This document shows, piece by piece, positions 36,711-46,967 of a DNA stretch of 64,000 nucleotides. The notes under the pieces were generated by a model. That model saw only the letters and a list, made by a program, of their open reading frames with translations. It made no database searches and was not told the DNA's origin. The position numbers were made by a program, and so were the translations under genes. The stretch's first letter is position 1, and each line of letters starts with the position of its first letter. The DNA is taken from contig CALNVZ010003433.1 of the NCBI GenBank assembly GCA_940671915.1, positions 49,594,930 to 49,658,929 on the forward strand, in the 5' to 3' direction. This DNA is from Paracentrotus lividus (taxonomy: Eukaryota; Echinodermata; Echinoidea; Camarodonta; Echinidae).

Positions 36711-36890
36711 ATCAACGTTAAAAATACACACAAACAATGCAGTGCTCTATTTTGAACGTCAATGCAAAGTTTCACATTGATAGGATCATCAATAACCAAG
36801 ATATTCCATTTTTTCAGTAATAAAATAAATAAGTGCAAAATCATGTTTTTGCCCTTTCTGCATATTCTGGCTAATTTCTGGATTTTGGGG

Positions 36891-37677
36891 TTAAAGGACC
36901 ATGATTCAAGACCAAAACCTGCCTAAAACATAATTCTGAAACAAATATTACAAAGCCTGAGTACTTGTATATAGGTAGCAGGCCGATGGCTGCTGATATC
37001 GTTTCAAAATGATACCCGGACATGGTGATTTTTTATAATTTACGACATTGTCAGAAAATATACAGCATAAAAGTCCTCAAAGTTGTCAAGAATAAAACTC
37101 TCACATTTTTGCAAAAAGAGGAAAAGACGATAATGATTTTGCTCGCAAGCTCAGAAAAATTATCCAATTTTGTGACATTATCTCACATCCTGATTTCGTA
37201 TGCTGCAGCATATCAGGTCATTTATTATAACATCACAAAACTAGCTGCCATTGTGCTGACCATTCTTTACTTGCGGAGCAGACAATTAACTCTATAGCAG
37301 AGACACCCTTAGCAAAAGAATTAGTATATTTTTCCACCAAAACAGCTAGCATCTCATTAATCTGTCACATTTTGATTCTGAAAAGGGTGGATAAATCTGT
37401 TTCCGTTTGCTTTCTGACAAAAACACTAAGGCTATCGTGTCTTAATAATGAAATCTGTATAATTGTACATGATTTTTGCCATGTAATCTTAAAAATTCTC
37501 GACCGAGAAACCATTATTATACAAGAGAGATTTTTCATTCTTAATAATGTGCTGTATTTAGCTGATCCCCTGAAATGCAGTGGCCAGCATTACAAAAGAG
37601 TGTCAAGAATGTGCTCAATGATCATTGTTCAGGAATGCCTTGAAGGAGAGAAGTCATTTTTGGCTTCCATGGTAACA
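36891..37677. other. Unassigned sequence upstream of the LINE remnant
   Basis: Two moderately long plus-strand frames (37,022-37,297 and the first part of 37,372-37,821) lie here. They could be decayed upstream parts of the retrotransposon that follows, but I can identify no endonuclease or early reverse-transcriptase motif, so no gene is called. Confidence 0.35.
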
Positions 37678-39545
37678 CTGGGCAAATTGCCCATTTTTAT
37701 CAGAAATTTCCTGTCCAACCGAGTTTTTAGGGTTCGCCTCGGATCCAGCTTATCAGAACTCAATATCAAGAAATGGGTGTACCTCAAGGGAGCATTCTCT
37801 CTGTTACCTTATTCTTGTTGAAGATAAACAGCATCGTAGATGTTGTTACGTGCGCGGTTTGATAGATCTCTATTTGTCGATGACTTTTGCTTATTTGTTT
37901 GTCGGAAAATATGGACACTATAAGAAACAACTCTACAAAATTGGTCTATATAGAATCGAAAATGGGCAGATGAAAACGGTTTTCGTTTCTCAAAAACTAA
38001 GACTGTATGCGTACATTTCTGTAATAAGCGATCTTTCAAACCCTGATCCTGAACTTAAAATAAATGGTTCTATCATACCCGTATCTCAGCAGCTAAATAT
38101 CTTGGACTGATATTTGATAACAGACTTAATTTCAAAGCTCATATTGATTATCTAAGGGAAAGGTGCATTAAATGTTAAACCTTTTAAAGGTCGTGCTCCA
38201 GAATGGATTGGGGTGCAGATCGCATTGTTCTAACTGGCGCTCTATAGATCTTTGATCAGATCAAACTTGAATTATGGCAGTGGCAGTATATAGCTCCGCA
38301 AGAAAATCCTATCTCGAAATAAAACCATACAGATCAAGGCCTTCGAATCTGTCTTGGGGCTTTCCGCACTTCTCCCATGGAAAGCCTTTATGTGGAGGCT
38401 AATGAACCACCTTTGCATTTACGATACGAGAAACTTTCTCTTAGCTATGCGATTAAATTAAAAAATAACACATCAAACCAACATATGATATTACTTTCAG
38501 ACCGCGACATGTTGGTTTTTATACCTTAAACCATCTTCAATAAAACTTTTGGACTTCGTATTCAAGGAGCTCTAATACACATACTAAATAAAACTAGTAT
38601 TTCTCCTTTTCTAGTACCTAAAAATCCCCCTGGATGATTTTTGAGCCAGTAATTGACCTTACATTAAAAACTTTCAAAAAAGGGCTTCACTAGTGACCTT
38701 GTCTATTTAGATAAATTCGGTGAGATCAGGCATAAATACGAAACTTCCAGGCTATCTATACCGATGGGTCAAAAGATGAGAATAAAGTTGGATCAGCCTG
38801 TATTAGCAACAATGTACAGGATCAGATTAGATTACCAGGACAGTGCGTCTATATACACTGCAGAATTGTTGGCACTTGATGGCCTTACACATTGTTGAAA
38901 ACACGAATAAAAGACACTTTGTTAATTTTTACAGATTCCTTATCTAGTTTAACTGGCTTTGCAGTGCAGAAACCTTAAACACCCCTTTGTTGTACAGTTA
39001 CTAAGAATCTCTATATAAACTTGATGTACTATGCAAAAAGGTGGTTTTCGCATGGATACCGGCCATACAGGTATCAAAGGAAATGAAAAAAGCTGACAAG
39101 TTAGCTAAAGAGCTCTCAAATTAGAGGTACTAAAATACAGATCCATATACAGATCTAAAGTCAAAAATTAATATTTACATTAGAAGAAAATGGCAAACGT
39201 CATGGGATTTAAACCTGTCAATAACACATACAACACAATCAGTAATCAAACCACATAATACAATCCCTTACTAAACGACGTGATGATTTGTGTTGACGCC
39301 GTGTTAGAATCGGCCATTCTCATTTGACGCACAATTATTTGCTCGCAGCGGAGAACTGCCCGTTGTGTATCGTGTGATTGTGTTTTATCAGTTAAGCATA
39401 TCTTATTGAATGTGTTGAATTCAGCCACATACGTCTAATTTTTATGACGTACTGGATTTAAAAACGTTATTTTGTGACGTTTCACGCTCAAGAATTGTGG
39501 ATTTTCCTTAAGAAATAAATCTTTTTCTCAGATTTAAAAAAAATA
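37678..39545 (+). pseudogene. Decayed non-LTR retrotransposon: reverse transcriptase plus RNase H
   Basis: Across all three plus frames the pieces occur in the order of an RNase H-bearing LINE ORF2. At about 37,680 is LPIFIRNFLSNRVFRVRLGS; near 37,778 VPQGSILSVTLF; near 37,868 SLFVDDFCLFV, containing the catalytic Asp-Asp box; near 38,090 AAKYLGLIFDNRLNFKAHID. The RNase H part follows with IYTDGSKDENKVGSA near 38,757, IFTDSLSSLTGF near 38,923 and ADKLAKELS near 39,090. A C-terminal Cys/His segment with CPLCIVCDCVLSVKHILL-like residues lies near 39,355. Dozens of stops and frameshifts make it non-functional. Clade within the I/R1/LOA/Jockey-related RNase H-containing group is not decided. The endonuclease region is missing or unrecognisable. 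Confidence 0.88.
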
Positions 39546-39829
39546 ACATTGAAGCTTATCAAAGACAGCTATGACAATTATTAAGTACATTAAAAATTAA
39601 CTATAGTCTTTTGGAGGAGACTTTAAGCCGTCGGTCCCGTGTGATGGAGAGCACCCCACTTGCACGTTAAAGAACCTGCTTTCCTATTCGAAAAAGAGTA
39701 GGGAATTTTTTTCCCGGGAAAGTAGCACAACTAACTCAGTATACACATTAAAGTAATATCTAGTTTGACACTTATATGACACATTGTGTTGGTAGTGTCG
39801 TTAAACCTATCAATCAATCAATCAATCCA
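39546..39829 (+). repeat. LINE 3' UTR ending in CAAT microsatellite
   Basis: Downstream of the RNase H remnant is a conserved-looking non-coding segment (GCCGTCGGTCCCGTGTG, CACGTTAAAGAACC) that ends in TATCAATCAATCAATCAATC at 39,810-39,829. A tetranucleotide tail is a normal 3' terminus for non-LTR elements lacking poly-A. Confidence 0.75.
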
Positions 39830-40184
39830 TGGTAACACTAATTGGGCATTTGTTCAACAATATTATTTCCAACATTTTCTGGCTTCTGCATAAATATATT
39901 ACTCGGAAATTACTAGAAATTATCAATTTATAAAGTAACAGTCAACTTTTGGACTTGCCGAGTTGTCAATCATTCTGTTATTTTCATCTGGCTTCATACA
40001 GTGTCATAAAAGAATTGATATTTTCAGAGCGGGTCATTAAGTCCAAATTAAAAGGATATTCATTTCATGTTCCAGCCTGGTCTACATTGTTTATGGGCCT
40101 TTTAGAATTTGGCAAACAGCGTCAAGCACGAGTTGCCACATGTATAAAATAAAGATGGTCAAAAAAAGTAAGGAAATGGTATAT

Positions 40185-40694
40185 TTATGGTAAATTGAGT
40201 AGATTATGTTTGGCCATGATTTGCTGTGTTGTATCATAACAGCTTGCATGGTTCTCTCTGCAACCAGGACAAGTCCTTTGCCTCATCTGGTTCTTGTAAC
40301 AATTCTCTGAATTAGTTTGCTGCTTGTTTTGGTAAGGTCTTAATGGCAAGGTAAGCCATCTGACGAACCACCCACGATGGTATTTTCAAGTGTCTCACTG
40401 TATGTTTTGATTGAGGCGTTGATGTTGGATCTGTCTCTTTAGCAAGAGTAAGTCTCTTCAGAACACACAAAGAATTCCAGTGCTCGATGAAGGCGTAGGT
40501 ATGTTCGGGATCCACTGTCGCGACCCTTGTCATTTTTGCGTGCGGTGAGGTCCTCACGCATTTCAAATTCAATCATAGTTTGGACAGTGGTGAATTCTTG
40601 TGGATGGTCAGTTCGATGGTCTTTGAGAATGTTACATTTATGTTTCATGTCCGATGCCACAAAGCCAAACACAGTCCCAAGAAGCGATAATAAC
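40185..40694 (-). pseudogene. CPTP-like: Last coding exon of a ceramide-1-phosphate transfer protein-like gene, frame-disrupted
   Basis: On the minus strand a pyrimidine-rich tract and AG acceptor (TTTTTCTCTTTCAG, ending at 40,695) precede an exon encoding LLSLLGTVFGFVASDMKHK, TVQTMIEFEM and SGSRTYLRLHRALEFF. These match the glycolipid-transfer-protein fold of CPTP, which carries ceramide-1-phosphate between membranes in the cytosol; the lipid-headgroup Asp and Lys (SDMKHK) and Arg residues (SRTYLRLHR) are visible. The remainder is present but in changing frames: LKRLTLAKE, NASIKTYSETLE, WVVRQMAYLAIKTLPK, QEPDEAK, and finally TTQQIMAKHNLLNLP then TAA at 40,187-40,185, equal to the family's C-terminus. 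The expected Tyr-His codons before WVV are present out of frame. At least four one- or two-base shifts occur, some at homopolymers, so this is either a pseudogene or a real exon with sequence errors. Upstream exons were not found. Confidence 0.88.
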
Positions 40695-40766
40695 CTGAAA
40701 GAGAAAAACAAACAAACATTTCTTTATTAATCCTTCAGCTTAGAATCTGACCCTTCGTCTACGAGT

Positions 40767-41265
40767 GTGTTCAATGTCCAGTTTCAAATTTATATGCCAA
40801 CATGAATCATGATACAAAACGTAATTACAAAACGCTGATATAAAGTGAAACAAAGTGTGTGTTCATTGTCCCCCATCCCCGGTCGTAAAAGTAAACGTGT
40901 TTCTAATCTCGATGCGGAGGAAAATTTAAACGCCGAAAAAGATGCATTTTGAAACACAATCAGCTTCAATTTTACGACCTTCAGTATCGCGATTGCAATG
41001 AAATGCGACACTGAACAGGATTGAGTATTCAAACGTGTTTAAATGTGCTCTGGCAATGGAAGCTTCCGGTGCAAGTGAAAAAGGGAGAAGATGTTTGTTT
41101 TTTGAGAGAGGGGAATTTAAAGACGATGGAAATATATAATCAGCTTTTAATTCTTGACACTGAACGGTGCACCGCTGATCGCGTTTGTGTTTGTGTTTTG
41201 TAATTGCGTTTTGTATCATAATTCATGTTGGCATATAAATTTGAAACTGGACATTGAACACACCC
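40767..41265. repeat. ~500-bp fold-back element in the intron upstream of the CPTP-like exon
   Basis: GTGTTCAATGTCCAGTTTCA, ATTTATATGCCAACATGAAT and CAAAACGTAATTACAAAACGC in the first 75 bp recur in inverted orientation at 41,190-41,265. The inner part is less clearly inverted. It has no coding capacity and no target duplication is clear beyond the ends. Confidence 0.8.
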
Positions 41266-41756
41266 TATGACTATTGATGCATGGATACTACAATAACCCT
41301 CTGTGATGTATATACATGTATACTCACTGATAATTAAGTAAAACATGTGTCAATTAAAGAGATTTAGTAATTTCCAAAAACAAGTGCAAAAGAGTGCTCT
41401 GACCTAAAAACAAACTACTGCAAGTTTCAGATCAAATGCAAGTCATTTACTATCTTAAAACAGTGAAATTTCAAACGTGGCTAATGATACGGCCGCACAT
41501 GATTAATTTATACTGCTCCGTTGCAAGCTTAGCCACCCGGTAGGCACGGGGACTTGACAATAGGAAATGCGGTGAAAACCACGTGCGTGTTTTCTAAAGC
41601 GTCAAGGAACGGATTAGAAAATTTGAGTATAAAATCGTAGATATCTTGAAAGTAAAGCAAGCAAGTAGACTTCAATTTTTATGTAATACCAGACTGACCT
41701 ATGCGTTCATAATCATGTTGGCAACATGAGCTAAATCCAATCAATTTCAATTTGAA
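41266..41756. other. Intergenic or intronic sequence, no gene seen
   Basis: If the CPTP-like gene continues upstream this is intron. I see no exon in either strand. Confidence 0.45.
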
Positions 41757-42495
41757 TATCATTCAATATCACTGCCATCCCCTTTACCAGGCGATAGTTT
41801 GAAAGTCTATTGTTACATGCTACATTCTAATGTCCACTGCATCCCTTTAACCAGGCATAGTTTGAAATCTATTTTACAAGTACATTCAATTTCACTGCAT
41901 CCCTTTTAACCAGGCGATGGTTTGAAAGTCTATTTGTTACATGTACATTCAATGTCACTGCATTCCCCTTTAACCAGGCGATAGTTTGAAAGTCTAATTG
42001 ATTACATGTACATCAATGTCACTGCATCCTTTTAACCAGGCGATGTTTAACTATTGTTACATGTTACATCCAATGTCACTGCATCCATTTAACCAGGGCG
42101 ATGTTTGAAAGTCTATTGTACATGTACATTCAATGTCACTGCATCCCTTTAACCAGGCGATTGGTTTGGAAAGTTATTTTACATGTTACATCAATGTCAC
42201 TGGCATCCCATTTAACCAGTCATGGTTTGAAAAGTCTATTGTTTACATGTACATTCAAATGTCACTGCATCCTTTAACCAGGGATGGTTGAAACGTCTCA
42301 TTGTTACATGTACACCAAGTCACCTGCATCCCTTTAACCAGGCGATGTTATCGAAATCTAGTTAATGTACATTCAATGTCACTGCAATCCCTTAACCAGG
42401 CGATGGTTTGAAAGTCTTATTGTTACATGTACATTCAAATGTCAACTGCATCCCTTTAACCAGGGCGATGCGTTGAAATCTATTTACATGTACAT
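41757..42495. repeat. 61-bp tandem array, 12 copies with many indels
   Basis: The consensus carries TTCAATGTCACTGCATCC, CTTTAACCAGGCGATGG and TTTGAAAGTCTATTGTTACA then TGTAC. CCAGG cores fall near 41,786, 41,851, 41,910, 41,973, 42,036, 42,092, 42,152, 42,215, 42,278, 42,338, 42,396 and 42,460, so spacing varies from 56 to 65 bp. Nearly all variation between copies is one-base gain or loss rather than substitution. Confidence 0.92.
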
Positions 42496-43339
42496 GATAC
42501 ACGTCAAAGTCTGGTTGGCCTTTCCCCTCTAACATTAAAAAATTGCAGTTTTTGCTTTCTTCCAGTGATTCAGCTAATCATGTTTAAGGCATGTGGTATT
42601 TGGACAGCGTATGAAAACATCAGGTTGTACACATATGAGTTCTTTTTTTACTAATAATAGTTCTGTGAACTTCCGCTATGTACACTGGTCTTATCTGGGC
42701 AGTTCCAATGTAACAGAGTGACATTCGGAATCTGCATTTCAGCATTCAAACAAATTTATCATCCATACTTTAATCTTCACAAAGAAATAATTCATGAATT
42801 TAGCTGATGGTACCCACTCTTCAAAACATTGATAACATTTGTTATAGTGATCTGCATAATTAATGAGATATGAATATTCATAATCATGGTAACTTAGTGA
42901 CACAAAATGGACATGCATACTTAAGCAGAAAACATTTTGCTTAATCTCTTAACTTTAAATGGCTCAGTATCACAATTGTAACAATGTAACAATAGAGTAA
43001 CATGTAACAATAGAGTATTAATTGGATTCTATGTTCTACATGTACATGTACGTATAATATGCCACCTTTCATAAGAAAATTGTTCGATTATATTGTTAGT
43101 TTAATATCGACTTAACCATTTGGCTGCGGACCACATAATATTACGTGCTCATGCTATTGTTTGAGCTTTGTCTGTTTTGACATACCAGCACCACGCTGGT
43201 CATACCCGTACTATTCAATTAGCACCATGCAGCACTCAAGTGGTTAAAACTTGAACCCATGTCCGGTAACGGAGTGACATCTGGTTTCCCGGGGTGTTTT
43301 TTGTGAGGAGAAATGCTTTATAAAGAAGTATTAAATAAT

Positions 43340-43620
43340 TAAGTTTGTTAGAGTAGTCCATGATAATTACATTAAGCCAAACAAATCTGCGAAAAGTGAC
43401 TAGATATAAGAATAAGTGGCATTTAAAGCACCATAGTCCCATATGTGCCAATTTGGGCTTGATTAATTATTCAGCGCAAAAAAAACTGAATCACATAATT
43501 TTTTGACTTAAATTATTGGTTGTATTGTAAAGAGGCCTTTGTGGTAATTTCAGATCCTAATTTGCGCCACTTTAAAGTTTCAGCTCCATGTCCACTTTTG
43601 CTTGGAATTGCCCATCTACA
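43340..43620 (+). repeat. Duplicated segment, copy 1 (uninterrupted)
   Basis: From GTTAGAGTAGTCCA through GTGACTAGATATAAGAATAAG, AGCACCATAGTCC, ATTATTCAGCG and ATTGTAAAGA to GCGCCACTTTAAA, this copy is collinear with 45,378-46,270 but lacks the two insertions present there, so it shows the target before insertion. Confidence 0.8.
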
Positions 43621-44415
43621 TAAAATGTTCACAAGTTCACAAGCCTAAAATCACAACTTTGATTCAATGATATCGAACCAGTTTTCAGATTTTAAACATT
43701 TTACGCATCAGAATGGACGCAAAACGTGCTTCCAAACATACGGAATGGAAATTTGCGTAAAATTTCTAGGTTGAGTGAGCATGCCGCAAAAATTGCCAAA
43801 ACTGCAATTTTTACATCTTTGCCATGGTAAAATTGATCAAAAATGATGGGATTCATGTCTAGGAGTGTTTTTAACTTTTGCAAACAATTTAAATCAATTC
43901 ACGGTTGAATGAACACCATAAAATACTATGTTAAAATCACTAAGTAAGTGTTCTTTCCATTTTTACGCTAAAAATCATGTGAATATCCATTTTTGTGTTA
44001 TTGTTATGACCGGTGCACGTGTGTACATGATCCTATTGCATTTATTTTTAAAAATCATGCTTCAGTGAGCATGTGGCACTGGAAAAGCTGTTGTTTTTTT
44101 TTTTATTTAGAGACTAAAATTAGATTGCTTACTTTGCTTAACCATAATAAATTCATAATAAATATTCATTTTATTTCATTTTCGCAAAAATTCCGATATT
44201 TCATGCTTCAGTGAAAAGATACAAGAAAAACATGGAAAAAGGAAGAAAGTTTACGGCCCTGGCACAGCTCAATGGCACGTCTCAAAACAAAATTGTGATA
44301 GCCATTTAAAGTTCATAGAGTTAAAAGCAACTGCTCGAACATGTCCATTTTGCGTCACTCCGTGTTTATGAATATCATTACTTAAGTTCATCACTACAAC
44401 AAATACATTATTTTG

Positions 44416-44509
44416 AAAAGTGGGTATAATGGTAAGAGTGCCATAGTCTGTAGGTTGCCAAGAAAAGTGGGTATAATGGTAAGAGTGCCATAGTCTGTAG
44501 GTTGCCAAA
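44416..44509 (+). repeat. Perfect 47-bp tandem duplication
   Basis: Two adjacent identical 47-bp units starting AAAAGTGGGTATAATGGTAA (44,416 and 44,463). The absence of differences suggests a very recent duplication or an assembly artefact. Confidence 0.9.
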
Positions 44510-44520
44510 AGTAGGTAGAT

Positions 44521-45377
44521 GCAAATTGAGTTGCCAGAAATAACGTAAGAAATCTTCGGCAAACGAAAAATATTAGAACTTGGAAAACAACTCAGAATAA
44601 AAAATTAAACTATCCTGAAGTATGATTTGTTGATGATGAAAAATGGGCGTGACGATACGGGTTGGTCCTAAGAGAGATAACGATAATTTTCGGAATATGT
44701 TTTAAGGATTAGATTAGCGGAGCAATTATCTTTCGAGATAGTACATGTAATACATACAATAGCCGCTTTTACATTTTTTTTTAAAATGCCTCAAAGCATT
44801 TACAGTATATCAAATGAAACAGACAAAACAATTTCTGGGGCTCTCGAAGTTGCTTACAAAAAGGGGGATTCAAAAACAAGGCAAAACATGGTCATATGAA
44901 ACATGAGTGACACAACATTTGGACTCATAGAAGGGCGCAATATCTTTGCACTTGTAGGTTATGAATGGATCATGACTACCATGTTATGTATAATGTAGGG
45001 GTGGCATGTGTGCTCACCAGTTGGATTTTGAATTTTACAATTGGTCCTGGAAATTATGATTAAAAACAGTGCGTGAGTGAACACGACGAAAAAAAGACAT
45101 GGGTTTCTTTTTTGACCATCATTGGTTATGATTGGATTTGTGCCCAGTAGATCTCTTAGGGTACCATTAGTGCTGGGTATAATGTACATGAATAGTGTAC
45201 CTCTCCTGAAATTTATTGTCCTTATCAATCATTTCTCTTCTGTGGTGAAAAATGGTCCACCTCTATGTGTTCGTGATGACACGACATTCAAAATGTGAGT
45301 GGACACGACTAGTGCCTTAAATGCAACAACTTCAAGTAAATAACTAGATCGAAATTTACCTGTGTGTATATGCCATG
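44521..45377. other. Intergenic sequence, no gene seen
   Basis: No supportable exon, repeat or RNA gene. Confidence 0.5.
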
Positions 45378-45889
45378 TTAGAGTAGTCCAATAATTACTT
45401 TAACCCGTTGTATACTGAGAACTTTTATAAACCGAAAGAACCATGATTGTGAACATGCTTGTAAGAATTCTTTTCATTTCAAGGTGAAACAAAGACAGTT
45501 TTAAATTGATTCAATGTCAGATAATTTAAATTATATGAGGTTCTTTATATGTTTTATGCAATCATGAGTGAAATAAACGGTTGACTAAAGAGGACGTTCT
45601 ATGTTTCTCCAGCCCGCATTATATGCGGGCTTAGTATACAACGGGTTAAGCAAAAAAAATCTGAAAACAGTGACTAGATATTTGTAAGAATAAGAGGTAT
45701 TTAAAGCACCATAGTCCATATGTGCAAACTCTGTTTGATCAATTATTCAGCGTAAGAAAACTGGATCACATAATGTTTGAACTTAAATAATTATTTGTAT
45801 TGTAAAGAAAACCTTTGTGTCGATTTCAGATCTTAATTTGCATTCAAAGGCACAGCGCCACATTAAAATTTCGCTAAATGCTCCCACAT
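45378..45889 (+). repeat. Duplicated segment, copy 2 (interrupted by insertions)
   Basis: Collinear with 43,340-43,620 but split by a 242-bp piggyBac-type MITE at 45,404-45,645, and followed after GCGCCACATTAAA by a 365-bp inverted-repeat insertion at 45,890-46,254. Confidence 0.8.
45404..45645. mobile_element. piggyBac-type MITE (242 bp) with TTAA target duplication
   Basis: The ends CCCGTTGTATACT and AGTATACAACGGG are perfect 13-bp inverted repeats, flanked by TTAA on both sides (45,400-45,403 and 45,646-45,649). TTAA targets and CCC-initiating termini define the piggyBac superfamily. The paralogous segment at 43,372-43,375 carries a single TTAA with no insert. A subterminal hairpin GCCCGCATTATATGCGGGC lies at 45,612-45,630. 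No transposase is encoded. Confidence 0.92.
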
Positions 45890-46254
45890 AAGCCCAGCGC
45901 ACACTATGCGATGAGATTGCACTAAGATCCGATTGCAACAGATTTGCCATCGCATCGCAGGCCAGCACACACATTGCAACAGGCGCTGCCATCTCCATGG
46001 TACCTCCTTTTTTTTTACGCGCCATGCGCGCAGTAATACAACCTCCATCTCTAGCCAAAACTGATTGGCTGAAATTATCAAAATTGCAGGAAAATCACAG
46101 GAAGATTTGACATGTCAAATGTCTGAAATTTGTCTGCGATTTTCTGCAACACTTTGCATCGCAGTGCAGCGTGTTGCAGGTTGGCGCACACTACGCGATT
46201 TTGTTGCAATCGGATCTTAGTGCAATCGCATCGCATTTAGTGTGCGCTGGGCTT
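45890..46254. mobile_element. 365-bp fold-back MITE with AAGCCCAGCGCACACTA ends
   Basis: The left AAGCCCAGCGCACACTATGC and following GATCCGATTGCAAC are inverted at the right as GTTGCAATCGGATC..TAGTGTGCGCTGGGCTT. The arms extend about 65 bp. The uninterrupted relative at about 43,580-43,610 lacks it. The interior repeats GCATCGCA/TTGCAACA words. No clear target duplication; superfamily undecided. The Met/Arg-rich minus frames here are not genes. Confidence 0.8.
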
Positions 46255-46569
46255 TTGTTTGAATATGACCAAATAAGTTTTCAATTTCTTTTTGACACAA
46301 GAACTGAATGACATGAAACGAATGTCGATGAAAGGCGTATTCCAGATGAGATAATGAATTGAATTGAATTAAGAGATTTATTCATGACACAGCTCTTGCA
46401 AATGCAGAGGTCCATATCAACAGACAACATAAAATACACATAGGATGCAGAGATGCCAAGTTCAGAGAGTGGCTGGGGGTGAGATCTTCAGCATCGTCTT
46501 TGGAACAGTGCGCACACAGCGCCACATTACCATGTGCGCACGCAGTAAAATTGTACACAAAGAGGCGAG

Positions 46570-46660
46570 CACGCACGCTACACATAATAATAATAATAAT
46601 ACATGGGAATTTTATAACGCCGCGTTCCATTTAAGCGCATGTGTTTTATAAGTGGGCCCC
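46570..46660. repeat. AAT microsatellite with short associated repeat
   Basis: A run of TAA/AAT units at about 46,584-46,601 is followed by TTTTATAACGCCGCG. A similar arrangement, AAT units followed by TTTATAAAGCGCAAC, occurs at 55,223-55,265, suggesting one dispersed repeat family with a microsatellite part. Confidence 0.5.
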
Positions 46661-46774
46661 CCCCATATTATCATATAGGTGGTGTCGTTACATGTGCGCG
46701 ACAAGCACAAAAAAATAAATAATGATCATATAAAAGCTAAATACAGTGCTATTTGGGTATGCTTGGTGATGAAG

Positions 46775-46967
46775 TTGAAGGGAATTAATCTGGCAATTAC
46801 TTAAAGTAAAAGAAATGCAATTGATTAATTAGTTTATGAGTAATTAGCATTTAATTAACTCTGAGTAGTCATTTTGCCACGGCTGGGAGGAGAGGAGCAT
46901 AAGGAGGAGGACAGCATAAATTTCTATTCTTTAAACAAATTCAAGCTTTTACCTTCACATTTCCTAA
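46775..46967 (+). repeat. Direct repeat copy 1, left part
   Basis: TTGAAGGGAATTAATCTG, GAGTAATTAGCATTTAATTAACTC and CATAAATTTCTATTCTTTA match 49,318-49,460. The copy is resumed after the intervening element at 49,136. Confidence 0.75.

Larger units (their letters stand above)
32998..36890. mobile_element. Tc1-like fold-back element (outer copy) interrupted by a nested copy
   Basis: The left part starts TACACTGACCTCACAAAA, a degraded form of the TACACTGCCCTCCAAAAG terminus seen at 34,262 and 56,899. It shares the AAGTCTCCTTGGAATTTAGAAAT, GATAT.TC..TCAATAATGATCCG and ATAACCCTGTATTG blocks with 56.9-57.2 kb. The part at 35,990-36,330 (CTCTTTATATAAAG, ACATCCATGACTGCTG, AGTAATAAAACAAA) is collinear with 57,600-57,940. 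The right arm (36,750-36,890) is inverted relative to the left. The true right terminus is not visible, so it is truncated. No transposase frame is present. Confidence 0.65.
42640..44520. repeat. Fold-back element with diverged inverted arms
   Basis: CACTCTTCAAAACATTGATA, GTGACACAAAATGGACATGC and CTTTAAATGGCTCAGTATC (about 42,815-42,975) are matched in inverted orientation at 44,285-44,440 (GATAGCCATTTAAAG, CATGTCCATTTTGCGTCAC, TTTTGAAAAGTGGGTA). The interior contains one copy of the duplicated segment 43,340-43,620 and several GTGAGCATG/TTGAATGAACA phrases like those of the 52.5-54.2 kb element. Frames here are not supported. Confidence 0.6.

Noticed and set aside
37022..37297. 91-aa frame as upstream LINE endonuclease
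   Set aside because: No endonuclease motif could be identified; left as unassigned.
41757..42495. CRISPR-like array (regular repeats)
   Set aside because: Units are contiguous tandem copies without unique spacers and the sequence is eukaryotic.
45783..46081. Two overlapping minus-strand frames of 91 and 72 aa
   Set aside because: They cross the boundary of a MITE and are built largely from its sequence.
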